Counted from the stretch's first letter, positions 1-6,697 are shown. The stretch is 11,391 nucleotides of DNA from JBQCEE01 sp051960575 (GCF_051960575.1 NZ_JBQCEE010000354.1:1-11391), one strand, 5' to 3'. Notes: generated by a model from the letters alone, not told the origin. Program-made: numbers and translations.

Positions 1-533
1 AGCAACCCCGCCACCCCCCCCACACCCCCAACCGACACCTGTTGGTTTATCCCGAGACGTCCCTGCCCCGACGCGCACGCTTCTAGCGGCACCATCTCAC
101 CGGTGAGGTGCCGCGCGGCCGCCGCGCTGAACCGCAGGGTGGACACGGCCCGCTCGACCTCGACGCGGGCGGTCCGGATCGGCTTCGCTGCCTCGAGCGC
201 GATGCACCGCGCGAACTGCTCGGCGCGACGGACGAGGCCGTCGGCGGCGCGGTCGAGGATCTCGGCGCGGCGCCACTGGGGCAGTGGGCCACCGTCGAGC
301 GCACGGCGCGCGATCGCGACCGCCGCCTCGGTCGTCGCGGCGTCGAGCGAGGGCACGGCGCCGAGCAGGCTCCCGTCGTACGGCGCGAAGACCTGCGTGG
401 TCGCGCCTCCGGTGGACGACGCCAGGAGCGGCAGCGCGCTGACTGCTTCGGGATCGATGTCGGGGATGGTCGGCACGGCCGGGAGCTCCAGGTGTCGCGT
501 CGGTGAGGTGGGGATCGGACGGGACACCGTCAC
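1..533 (-). CDS. Aldehyde dehydrogenase, N-terminal part (partial at left edge)
   Basis: Reading from a GTG at 533, the minus strand stays open for 177 codons and off the window edge. Family-typical features of NAD(P)-dependent aldehyde dehydrogenases are visible: a VFAPYDGSLLGAVP stretch at about residues 48-61, the helix EAAKPIRTARVEVERAV at about 114-130, then RHLTGEMVPL and GQGRLG at about 141-161. These enzymes oxidise aldehydes to acids in the cytoplasm. The cofactor loop and catalytic Cys/Glu lie beyond the window, so activity and subfamily cannot be judged; the pattern resembles the lactaldehyde/glyceraldehyde-3-phosphate dehydrogenase branch. The GTG start overlaps the SDR stop (GTGA), so the two genes are probably translationally coupled. 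After residue 161 the protein drifts from the expected F-T-x-x-V-P-x-G-V-V pattern although the frame stays open, which may be sequence error at the edge. The family is secure; the subfamily is a guess. Confidence 0.87.
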   Translation of the reverse strand, partial: MTVSRPIPTSPTRHLELPAVPTIPDIDPEAVSALPLLASSTGGATTQVFAPYDGSLLGAVPSLDAATTEAAVAIARRALDGGPLPQWRRAEILDRAADGLVRRAEQFARCIALEAAKPIRTARVEVERAVSTLRFSAAAARHLTGEMVPLEACASGQGRLGINQQVSVGGVGGVAGL

Positions 534-1600
534 GTCAGGGGCGGGATGATCCGCTCGGCGCGCAGGGTGTCGAACAGGTCGAGGAACGACCGGGCCGAGT
601 CTTGGTAGTCCAGGAACCCGAGCGCCCGGCTCTTGCCCATGTCGGCGAAGGTCTCGACCTCGCGACCCAGGTCGGCGTCGGTGTGCCACCAGGACGCCAG
701 CTCGGACGCGGACAGCGGGGCGAGATCGTGCTCGGCGACGAGTTTCGACCAGACCTCGTCGGCGTCGCCGAGGCGTCCCTCGAGCGGGGTCGGTGTACCC
801 GGGTAGGGCGCGGGCTCGACGCCGAGTCCCTCCGCCACGCGCGCCCACATCTGACGCCACCGGAAGACATCGCCGTTGGTGGTGTTGAATGCCTGGTTCC
901 GCGCGGCCGGGGTCGTCGCCGACCAGACCGCGTGCCGGCCGAGCAGGCGGGCGTCGGTGATGTCGGTGACGCCGCCGTACTGCTGCGGGCTGCCCGGGAA
1001 GACGAACGGTTGCCCCGTGGCGCGGCAGATGCTGCCGTAGACGGCGAGCGTCACGCCCATGTTCATGACGTTGCCGAGCGCGTAGCCGATCATCGTGTGC
1101 GGGCGATGCACCGACCAGGTGAAGCCGTGCTCGGCCGCCGCACTGAACAGGATGTCCTCCTGCTCGTAGTAGAAGTTCTGGAACGCCAGGCGGTCGCTGC
1201 TCTCGCGGAACGGCGTCTCGGCCGGCGCTGACGCGTAGGCCTCGAAGGGGCCGAGATAGTGCTTCAGCCCGGTGATCAACACCGCGTGCTGCAGTCGGCT
1301 GGTCGTGGCGACGGCGTCCAGGGTGCTCGCCAGCATCGCGCCGTTGACCCGGCAGTTCTCCGCCTCGGTGGCCTGACGCGACCAGGTGGCGAAGAACAGG
1401 TGGCTGATGCCGAGCCCGGCCGTCACCGTCTCGACCGACGCACGGTCGAGCACGTCGGCGTAGACGTGCTCGACGCCCGGGATCTCGTAGCGCGGCTGCC
1501 GGGACAGCCCGACGACGCGCCAACCATCGGCGACCAGGGCGGTCGCGATGTTGTACCCGGCGATGCCGGTGACACCGACGACCAGGGCGGTGCGTTCCAT
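530..1600 (-). CDS. SDR oxidoreductase, PRISE (progesterone 5-beta-reductase/iridoid synthase-like) family
   Basis: This 356-residue protein is an extended short-chain dehydrogenase. The nucleotide-binding motif GVTGIAGYN is at residues 9-17, followed by GLSRQP at 31-36, which suits NADP(H). The PRISE hallmarks are present: TGLKHYLGP at 110-118 with the catalytic-type Lys113, and NFYYEQED at 142-149 with the displaced Tyr, instead of the classical YxxxK. Characterised PRISE enzymes reduce the C=C bond of enones or enals with NADPH; that this protein does so is inference from family. The ATG at 1600 has AGGAG five bases upstream. A longer frame reaching 1678 would run through the divergent control region and add residues before the Rossmann strand, so I reject it. 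The stop overlaps the aldehyde dehydrogenase start, giving a two-gene operon divergent from the regulator. The physiological substrate is unknown. Confidence 0.88.
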   Translation of the reverse strand: MERTALVVGVTGIAGYNIATALVADGWRVVGLSRQPRYEIPGVEHVYADVLDRASVETVTAGLGISHLFFATWSRQATEAENCRVNGAMLASTLDAVATTSRLQHAVLITGLKHYLGPFEAYASAPAETPFRESSDRLAFQNFYYEQEDILFSAAAEHGFTWSVHRPHTMIGYALGNVMNMGVTLAVYGSICRATGQPFVFPGSPQQYGGVTDITDARLLGRHAVWSATTPAARNQAFNTTNGDVFRWRQMWARVAEGLGVEPAPYPGTPTPLEGRLGDADEVWSKLVAEHDLAPLSASELASWWHTDADLGREVETFADMGKSRALGFLDYQDSARSFLDLFDTLRAERIIPPLT

Positions 1601-1624
1601 GGAGTCTCCTGGATTGAGGTGCTG

Positions 1625-1672
1625 CTTGACGGAGCAGGCAAAGTTTGTCCAGGTGCTGGACAACTCGTCAAG
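1625..1672. promoter_or_regulatory. Divergent control region with nested inverted repeats (candidate operator)
   Basis: The 84-bp gap between the SDR and regulator starts contains a perfect palindrome, TTGTCCA-GGTGC-TGGACAA, at 1645-1663. A wider inverted pair, CTTGACG at 1625-1631 and CGTCAAG at 1666-1672, surrounds it. For the rightward gene, TGGACA (1657-1662) and TACGGT (1681-1686) with an 18-bp spacer make a possible promoter giving a nearly leaderless transcript at the ATG at 1694. For the leftward gene, TTGACG at 1671-1666 is a candidate -35, but its -10 is weak. The palindrome would overlap both promoters, suiting control and autoregulation by the neighbouring XRE-cupin protein. The repeats are seen directly; the protein-DNA assignment is inferred. 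Confidence 0.55.
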
Positions 1673-1684
1673 TGACACTTTACG

Positions 1685-2503
1685 GTGACCGACATGGCGA
1701 CCAGGAAGAGCAGGCCGTCGGTCGACGCCGACGCAGCGGTGTCACCGGACCCCACCGAGGCCGACACCGAGGAGGGCGGTCAACCCCACGAGCCGGTCGG
1801 CACCCTCGGTGTCCGGCTGAAGCGGCAGCGCGAACGCTCGGGCATGTCGTTGCGTGAGGTCGCGCGCCAGCTCGGCGTGTCGCCCGCGTTCGTCTCGCAG
1901 GTCGAGCGGGGCAAGTCGCAACCGTCGGTCGCAACCCTCTACTCACTCGCCCAACTGCTCGACGTCTCGATCGACGAGCTCTTCGCCGCCGACACACCCG
2001 AGGTCGCGACGACGCCGACGGTGTCCGCCGCGGGTCACGGACCGGCCGGTGTCGTCGCGAGCACGCGTGCTTCGTCGCGCCTGCCGAGCGTGGCCGACTC
2101 GATCAACCGCTCGCAGATGGCGTCGATCGAGGACGCCTGGCCCCGCTCCAGGGCGCTGGCCAAGCTCTCGGTTACGCGACCGGGGGAACGGCACGTGCTC
2201 ACGATGGACTCGGGCGTCGTCTGGGAGCGGCTGGCCGACAACACCGGCACCGGCCTGGACTTCCTCGAGATCGTCTACCCGCCGTACTCCAGTTCGACGA
2301 CCGGCCAGACCATGCTGCAGCACGTCGGCTCCGAGTACGGGTACATCCTCGAGGGCGAACTCGAGATCACCGTCGGCTTCGAGGTGCTGACCCTCCGGGC
2401 CGGCGAGGCGATCGGCTTCGACTCGGCCGTGCCCCACCTGCTCGCCAACCGCACCGACCAGGTCGCCCGCGGCATCTGGTGCGTGCGGCACGGCTATGTC
2501 TGA
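1685..2503 (+). CDS. XRE-family transcriptional regulator with C-terminal cupin domain
   Basis: The product is 272 residues. An acidic, probably disordered N-terminus of about 40 residues precedes an XRE helix-turn-helix at about 41-100, with the typical SLREVARQLGVSPAFVSQVE segment at 55-74. A linker of about 90 residues leads to a cupin at about 190-268. Cupin motif 1 is reduced to H213-x3-E217 followed by GYILEGELEI, and motif 2 ends in PHLLAN with His251, so only part of the usual metal-ligand set is obvious. Such proteins bind palindromic operators through the HTH and sense a small ligand through the cupin. It lies between the divergent SDR gene and the dehydrogenase/transport genes, so it is the likely local regulator. 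Two in-frame starts are possible, GTG 1685 and ATG 1694; neither has a clear Shine-Dalgarno and the ATG could be leaderless. Ligand and sign of regulation are unknown. Confidence 0.9.
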   Translation: MTDMATRKSRPSVDADAAVSPDPTEADTEEGGQPHEPVGTLGVRLKRQRERSGMSLREVARQLGVSPAFVSQVERGKSQPSVATLYSLAQLLDVSIDELFAADTPEVATTPTVSAAGHGPAGVVASTRASSRLPSVADSINRSQMASIEDAWPRSRALAKLSVTRPGERHVLTMDSGVVWERLADNTGTGLDFLEIVYPPYSSSTTGQTMLQHVGSEYGYILEGELEITVGFEVLTLRAGEAIGFDSAVPHLLANRTDQVARGIWCVRHGYV

Positions 2504-2579
2504 TCTGTCTGACCTGTCTGACCTCTCCGACCTGTCTGCGCTGCTTCGACCAGCACCATCCACGCGGGAGACACCATGA
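2496..2579 (+). CDS. Possible 27-codon microORF of SDL repeats
   Basis: An ATG at 2496 opens a 27-codon frame that begins inside the last codons of the regulator gene (8-bp overlap) and ends in a TGA at 2577-2579 overlapping the ATG of the next gene (ATGA). The peptide begins M-SDLSDLSDLSDLSALL and ends with a Pro/Arg-containing tail. It has no visible Shine-Dalgarno, so expression would depend on re-initiation after the regulator stop. The exact fit between two stop/start overlaps is what makes it notable. The alternative is a non-coding 9-bp tandem repeat that happens to be open. No homologue is recognised. Confidence 0.3.
   Translation: MSDLSDLSDLSDLSALLRPAPSTRETP
2499..2543 (+). repeat. 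9-bp tandem repeat, five imperfect copies (consensus TCTGACCTG)
   Basis: Five consecutive 9-mers are visible: TCTGATCTG, TCTGACCTG, TCTGACCTC, TCCGACCTG and TCTGCGCTG. They start at the last codons of the regulator gene and fill the first half of the gap before the first MDR gene. The unit length is a multiple of three, so copy-number changes would keep the small overlapping frame open. The ordinary ribosome-binding site GGGAG for the next gene lies downstream at 2566-2570. Variation by replication slippage is plausible; a role in binding protein is speculation. Confidence 0.8.
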
Positions 2580-3556
2580 AGGCTCTGCAGTTCATCGGCG
2601 GCGACAAGGCTCAGGTCAACGAGCTGCCGATCCCCGAGATCGCCGAGGACGAGGTGCTGCTCGCTGCCCGCAGCGTCGGCATCTGTCACAGCGACATCGA
2701 GCTCCTCGCCGGGCGGTACATCATCCCCTTCGAGTTCCCGGTCATCCCGGGCCATGAGTGGTCGGCCGAGGTCGTCCGCACCGGCCGGTCGGTCAAGTCC
2801 CTCGGCGTCGGTGACCGAGTCGTCGGTGAGTGCGTCATCGGCCAGGACCACTTCGGGTTCAGCATCAGCGGCGCGGCCGCCGAGTTCTTCGTCGCGAAGG
2901 AGTCGTGGTTGCACCGCCTGCCCGACAACCTGTCCTGGACGCAGGGTGCGCTGGTCGAACCGTTCAGCTGCGGCTACTACGCGACCCTTCGCGCAGACAA
3001 CCTCGACGCCAGCGACGTGGCGATCGTGCTCGGTGCCGGCCCGATCGGCCTCGGCGTCGTGGCGGCCAGTGCGCGCAAGGGCGCGCGGGTGATCGTCGCC
3101 GAACCCAGCGCGCATCGCGCCGAGGTCGCACTGTGGTTGGGCGCCGAGCACGTGGTCGACCCGACGGCACCCGATCTGCTCGAGCGCGTGGCCGAGCTGA
3201 CCGGTGGGGCGGGAGCGTCGGTCGTCTTCGAGGCCAGCGGCCGCCCTGAGGCGATGGCCGTCGCGCTCGAGGTCGCCGGCTTCCGCGCCCGCATCGTCTA
3301 CGTCGGCATCGATGTCGGGTCGAAGGCACCCGCCCAGCTCGGCCTGTTCCAGTCGAAGGAACTGCAGGCGCGCGGCATCATCGGCTCGCCCGGGGTCTGG
3401 CCGCAGACCCTGCAGTTCCTGTCGCGTAGTGCGGTCGACCTCTCGCCGCTCGTCACGGCCACGTTCCCCCTCGCCGAGGGGGACGACGCGATCGCGACGG
3501 TGCTCGACGACCCGGCGCAGATCAAGGTGCACATGACCTCGACGGCGACGCTCTGA
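2576..3556 (+). CDS. Zinc-type medium-chain alcohol dehydrogenase (MDR), lacks structural-zinc lobe
   Basis: This 326-residue MDR carries an N-terminal GroES-like catalytic domain and a Rossmann domain at about 145-270 with GAGPIG at 153-158. An acidic residue (Glu176) ends the second beta strand, favouring NAD(H). Candidate catalytic-zinc ligands are Cys37 (GICHSD), His60-Glu61 (PGHEW) and Glu128 (VEPF). The four-cysteine structural-zinc loop expected at about 90-115 is absent and replaced by a stretch without closely spaced cysteines, CVIGQDHFGFSISGAAAEFF. The family oxidises alcohols or polyols reversibly to ketones or aldehydes; the substrate here is unknown. The ATG at 2576 has GGGAG five bases upstream. 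It is the first enzyme gene after the regulator, 44 bp before a second MDR, so the three dehydrogenase genes are probably one transcription unit. Some sorbitol-dehydrogenase-like enzymes also lack structural zinc, so the missing loop does not mean inactivity. Confidence 0.9.
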   Translation: MKALQFIGGDKAQVNELPIPEIAEDEVLLAARSVGICHSDIELLAGRYIIPFEFPVIPGHEWSAEVVRTGRSVKSLGVGDRVVGECVIGQDHFGFSISGAAAEFFVAKESWLHRLPDNLSWTQGALVEPFSCGYYATLRADNLDASDVAIVLGAGPIGLGVVAASARKGARVIVAEPSAHRAEVALWLGAEHVVDPTAPDLLERVAELTGGAGASVVFEASGRPEAMAVALEVAGFRARIVYVGIDVGSKAPAQLGLFQSKELQARGIIGSPGVWPQTLQFLSRSAVDLSPLVTATFPLAEGDDAIATVLDDPAQIKVHMTSTATL

Positions 3557-3600
3557 CGTCACCGTCCCCGCACTCCCGCCGCCACCATCGAGGAGACTCC

Positions 3601-4653
3601 ATGCTCGCTGCTGTGCTGCATTCGCCGGGCGACCTGCGACTCGAGGAACGACCGACGCCCGAACCGGGGCCCGATGAGGTGCTCGTCGCCGTCGCCTACA
3701 ACGGCCTGTGCGGGACTGACGTCACCGAGTTCACCAAGGGTCCGATGATGCTGCCGTTGCAGCAGCGGCACCCCGGCAGCGGGCATGTCGGGCCGACCGT
3801 CCTCGGGCACGAGTTCGTCGGCTCGGTAGCCGCGGTCGGGCGGGGCGCCGAGGCATGGCTGGGCCGCCGCGTCGCGAGCGGCGCCGGCGTCTCGTGCGGA
3901 GCGTGCCCACGCTGCCGGCGCGGCCGCACCAACCTCTGCGACCGCTACTGGACGCTCGGGCTCAGCGCCGACGGCGCACTCGCCGAGTTCGTCGTGGTGC
4001 CGGCCGGCACGCTGCGTCCGATCCCCGACGGGTGCCGTGACGAGGAGGCCGCGCTGGCGCAGCCGCTCGCGGTCGGGCTGCACGCCGTCGCCGGCAGCGG
4101 CATCGAGGCGGGGGACACCGTCGTGCTCGTCGGGGCCGGCGCGATCGGCTCGTTCATCCTCGCCGGGCTCGCCGGCCACGACGGCCGCGTCGTCGCCGTC
4201 GACATCGACGAGGCGCGGCTCGCCTCGGCGCGCGCCCTCGGCGCGACGGAGACGGTCCTGATCCATCCCGACGATCCGCTCGGGCCGGTACGCGACGTCG
4301 TCCGTTCCGGCGCCGAGGTCGTCATCGAGGCCTCCGGGGTCACCGGCGCCGCCCAACGTGCCATCACGCTCACCGCGCGCGGTGGGACGACGATGCTCGT
4401 CGGGCTGACGCGCGCTCCGCAGCCGCTCGACCTCGCCGACGTCGTGCTGCGCGAGATCACCGTGCGCAGCAGCGTCGCCCACGTGTGCGACGCCGATCTG
4501 CCGCGCGCCCTCGAACTGCTGACCGCGCGTCCGTTGGGGAGCCTCTTGGTCGACCGGGTCGTGCCGCTCGACCGGGTGGTCGAGGACGCCTTCGAGCCGC
4601 TCGCCACCGGCACGGTCGGCGGCAAGGTGCTCGTGGCCCCGCGTCATGGCTGA
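3601..4653 (+). CDS. Zinc-binding MDR dehydrogenase, butanediol/polyol dehydrogenase-like, with Glu-to-Gln change at a ligand position
   Basis: This 350-residue MDR has Cys37 (LCGTD), His70-Glu71 (LGHEF) and a full structural-zinc set, Cys99, Cys102, Cys105 and Cys113. The Rossmann motif GAGAIG is at 178-183 and Asp201 follows strand two, favouring NAD(H). Where relatives usually have Glu-Pro before the coenzyme domain this protein has Gln154-Pro155 (AQPLAVGL), a conservative change at a residue that can approach the catalytic zinc. The insertion between Asp40 and His70 resembles that of (R,R)-butanediol dehydrogenases and of the MDR at the right edge of the window. The ATG at 3601 follows AGGAGACTCC, the same ribosome-binding string that precedes the divergent SDR start. 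Its end overlaps the next gene by 8 bp (ATGGCTGA), showing translational coupling. An alcohol or diol oxidoreductase is secure; the substrate is not. Confidence 0.91.
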   Translation: MLAAVLHSPGDLRLEERPTPEPGPDEVLVAVAYNGLCGTDVTEFTKGPMMLPLQQRHPGSGHVGPTVLGHEFVGSVAAVGRGAEAWLGRRVASGAGVSCGACPRCRRGRTNLCDRYWTLGLSADGALAEFVVVPAGTLRPIPDGCRDEEAALAQPLAVGLHAVAGSGIEAGDTVVLVGAGAIGSFILAGLAGHDGRVVAVDIDEARLASARALGATETVLIHPDDPLGPVRDVVRSGAEVVIEASGVTGAAQRAITLTARGGTTMLVGLTRAPQPLDLADVVLREITVRSSVAHVCDADLPRALELLTARPLGSLLVDRVVPLDRVVEDAFEPLATGTVGGKVLVAPRHG

Positions 4654-5554
4654 GGTCGCCGTCCTCGGCATGGGCCGGATGGGCGCTGCCATGGCCGTCC
4701 GGTTCGCCGACGCCGGGCACCGCGTCACGATCTGGAACCGCACGCGGGCGCGGGCCGACGCGGTGGCGGCGACCCGGGACGCGAGCGACATCCGGGTCGC
4801 GGGCGACGCGGCCGTCGCCGTGCGTGACCGCGACCTGGTCGTCAGCATGCTCGCGGACGGTACCTCGACGTGTGAAGTGCTGCTGGACGGCGCCGTCCTC
4901 GACGCGCTCGGGTCCGGCACCGTCGTCTGCGACATGGCGACGAGCGGCGTGCAGTCCGTCGACCGGTGCGCCGCAGCGATCACCGCGAGGGGCGCACGGT
5001 TCCTGGACGCCCCCGTGTCGGGGAGCGTCCCCGCCGTCCAGGCCGGCACGCTGCTGGTGATGGCGGGCGGGGACGAGGCCGTGGTCGAGCGGGCCCGACT
5101 GTTGCTCGGAGCCATCGCCGACCGGGTCGTGCGGGTCGGCGACGTCGGTGCCGGCCAGGCCATGAAGCTGGCCGTCAACCTCGTCGTCCACAACCTCAAT
5201 GCCGCGCTGAGCGAGTCACTGCAGCTGGCCGAGCGTTCCGGGATCAGCCGCGAGACGGCGTACGACGTGCTGATGCAGAGTGTCGTGGCAGCTCCGTTCG
5301 TGCGCTACAAGCGACAGGCCTTCCTCGATCGGGATGCTCCGGTGGCCATGAGCCTGGCGCTCGTGCGCAAGGATCTGGACCTGATCACGCAGGCGGCCCG
5401 GGCCGCAGGCGCGTCGTCCGAGGTGACCTCGAGCGTGCTGGACGTGGTCGGTCGTGCCTGCGCAGCGGGCTTCGGGGCGGCGGACATGGCCGCCCTGAGC
5501 CGGGTCGACGTGGTGTCGGACGGTCGTCCTGACGCGACCGTGAAGTCGCACTAA
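4646..5554 (+). CDS. Beta-hydroxyacid dehydrogenase (3-hydroxyisobutyrate dehydrogenase/tartronate semialdehyde reductase family)
   Basis: The 302-residue protein has the family layout. A Rossmann domain has GMGRMG at 8-13, and NRT at 31-33 suits NADP(H). The substrate-binding signature DAPVSG is at 121-126, the catalytic motif G170-x3-K174-x3-N178 follows, and an all-helical C-terminal domain runs from about 165. Lengths near 290-300 residues are typical. Known members interconvert beta-hydroxyacids and semialdehydes, such as 3-hydroxyisobutyrate or glycerate/tartronate semialdehyde; more distant ones reduce aldehydes or imines, so the substrate is open. With an aldehyde dehydrogenase and three MDRs nearby it probably handles an oxidised intermediate of the same pathway. 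The ATG overlaps the preceding MDR stop by 8 bp, and the nearest Shine-Dalgarno-like bases are poor, consistent with coupling. It ends this cluster; a promoter follows within 25 bp. Confidence 0.92.
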   Translation: MAEVAVLGMGRMGAAMAVRFADAGHRVTIWNRTRARADAVAATRDASDIRVAGDAAVAVRDRDLVVSMLADGTSTCEVLLDGAVLDALGSGTVVCDMATSGVQSVDRCAAAITARGARFLDAPVSGSVPAVQAGTLLVMAGGDEAVVERARLLLGAIADRVVRVGDVGAGQAMKLAVNLVVHNLNAALSESLQLAERSGISRETAYDVLMQSVVAAPFVRYKRQAFLDRDAPVAMSLALVRKDLDLITQAARAAGASSEVTSSVLDVVGRACAAGFGAADMAALSRVDVVSDGRPDATVKSH

Positions 5555-5561
5555 TTTCCTC

Positions 5562-5602
5562 GGTGTCAACCTATTGTGAACACCCGACCTCGTTCGTATA
5601 GT
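5562..5602 (+). promoter_or_regulatory. Sigma70-type promoter of the transporter genes with overlapping inverted repeat
   Basis: TTGTGA at 5574-5579 and TATAGT at 5597-5602 are separated by exactly 17 bp, four and five matches to the -35 and -10 consensus. Transcription would start near 5609 and leave a leader of about 64 nt before the GTG at 5673. An inverted repeat, GGTGT (5562-5566) with ACACC (5580-5584) plus two matching inner pairs, brackets the -35. TGTCAA occurs at 5564 and again at 5605, 41 bp apart, about four helical turns. This could be the operator controlling the transporter, by the local XRE-cupin protein or another regulator. Confidence 0.62.
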
Positions 5603-5672
5603 GCTGTCAAACACCGTGTCCCGCGCCACATCGGCCCGGCGGATCCCGTGCCCTCGTCCTCAGGAGAGACCC

Positions 5673-6692
5673 GTGAGTGTCGGAGTCGAGCAGGAGACCG
5701 CGCACCAGCGCCGTGTGTCCCTGCGACCGTCCCGCGGCCTGACCACCGTGCTGATCGCGCTCGTGGTGCTGGTCGTGCTCGGGACGCTCACCGCCCCGAG
5801 CAGCCTGAAGCAGGGCGCACTACTGTCGATGCTGCCCTTCGCTGCGGTACTCGCGGTCGCGGCGATCGGTCAGACGCTGGTCGTGATGCAGGGCGGCATC
5901 GACCTGTCGGTCGCCGGCACCATGTCCCTGGTCGTCGTGATCATCACCCACGAGGCCTACGGCGACAACGCGAAGGTGCTGCCGGCGGCGCTGCTGGCAC
6001 TGGCGGCCGCGGTGGCGGCCGGCCTGGTGAACGGGCTGCTGATCGGCATCTTCGGCCTCAACGCGATCGTCGCGACGCTCGGGACCAACGCGCTGCTCTA
6101 CGCCGGCGTGTTCGCGGTGAGCGGGGGGACGCCCCGCGAGACCACCGACCTCATGGCGCGGATCGCCGGCAACTCGACGCTCGGCATCCCCAACGCCGTC
6201 TGGTTCGCGGTCGTCGCCATCGCCGTGGTGACGGTGATCGTCAAGCGGACGCCGGCGGGTCGCCGCTTCGAGGCGGTCGGCGCGAACCCGTTCGCTGCCC
6301 TCGCCGCCGGCATCCGCATCCAGTTCCACCGCGCCGGTGCGTACGTGTGGGCGGCCGTCGCCTACTGGCTCGCCGGCGCGCTGCTCGCGGGCATCATCAA
6401 CAAGCCCACGGCATACGAGGGGGACACCTACGTCCTCGCCTCGGTGGCAGCGGTGGTGCTGGGCGGCACGTCGCTGCTCGGCGGCCGCGGCAACCTGGTC
6501 GCGAGCGCGATCGCGGCGTTGTTCCTGACCCAGCTGCAGCAGTACGTCCTCGCGCTCGGCGAGACCTTCGCCGTGCAGACGCTCGTGCAGGCGGCCGCGC
6601 TCACCGTGGGCGTCGCGCTGTACACGATCCGGTGGTCGCGCCTGGGTGGACGGCGCCCCGGGGCCGGCGTTCCCCGGGCCGCGCCGGCCTGA
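5673..6692 (+). CDS. ABC transporter permease, RbsC/CUT2 type
   Basis: This 339-residue membrane protein belongs to the ribose-type permease family (BPD_transp_2). A polar N-terminus of about 22 residues precedes many hydrophobic segments from about 23 to 320. Family landmarks are AIGQTLVVMQGGIDLSVAG at 64-82, a VNGLLIG segment at about 119-125 with NAIVATLGT following, RRFEAVGANPFAALAAGI at 197-214 (the cytoplasmic loop that contacts the ATPase), and VVLGGTSLLGGRGN at 261-274. It would form half of the membrane pore for a sugar, polyol or similar solute. The GTG start at 5673 is chosen because AGGAGA lies five bases upstream; the earlier in-frame GTG at 5601 falls inside the promoter -10 element. 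It is first in the transport operon, about 100 bp before the binding protein, and probably pairs with the permease half of the fusion downstream. Confidence 0.92.
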   Translation: MSVGVEQETAHQRRVSLRPSRGLTTVLIALVVLVVLGTLTAPSSLKQGALLSMLPFAAVLAVAAIGQTLVVMQGGIDLSVAGTMSLVVVIITHEAYGDNAKVLPAALLALAAAVAAGLVNGLLIGIFGLNAIVATLGTNALLYAGVFAVSGGTPRETTDLMARIAGNSTLGIPNAVWFAVVAIAVVTVIVKRTPAGRRFEAVGANPFAALAAGIRIQFHRAGAYVWAAVAYWLAGALLAGIINKPTAYEGDTYVLASVAAVVLGGTSLLGGRGNLVASAIAALFLTQLQQYVLALGETFAVQTLVQAAALTVGVALYTIRWSRLGGRRPGAGVPRAAPA

Positions 6693-6697
6693 CGCGA

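Noticed and set aside
103..1231. Plus-strand frames opposite the aldehyde dehydrogenase and SDR genes
   Set aside because: The minus-strand products carry clear family motifs; these frames show only Arg/Gly/Val-rich shadow sequence.
1601..1678. Longer SDR start at 1678 adding 26 residues
   Set aside because: The added segment covers the divergent palindrome region and precedes a complete Rossmann start; ATG 1600 has a good ribosome-binding site.
1943..5199. Two further long minus-strand frames opposite the regulator and dehydrogenase genes
   Set aside because: They are antisense shadows of well-supported plus-strand genes, with biased composition and no domain signature.
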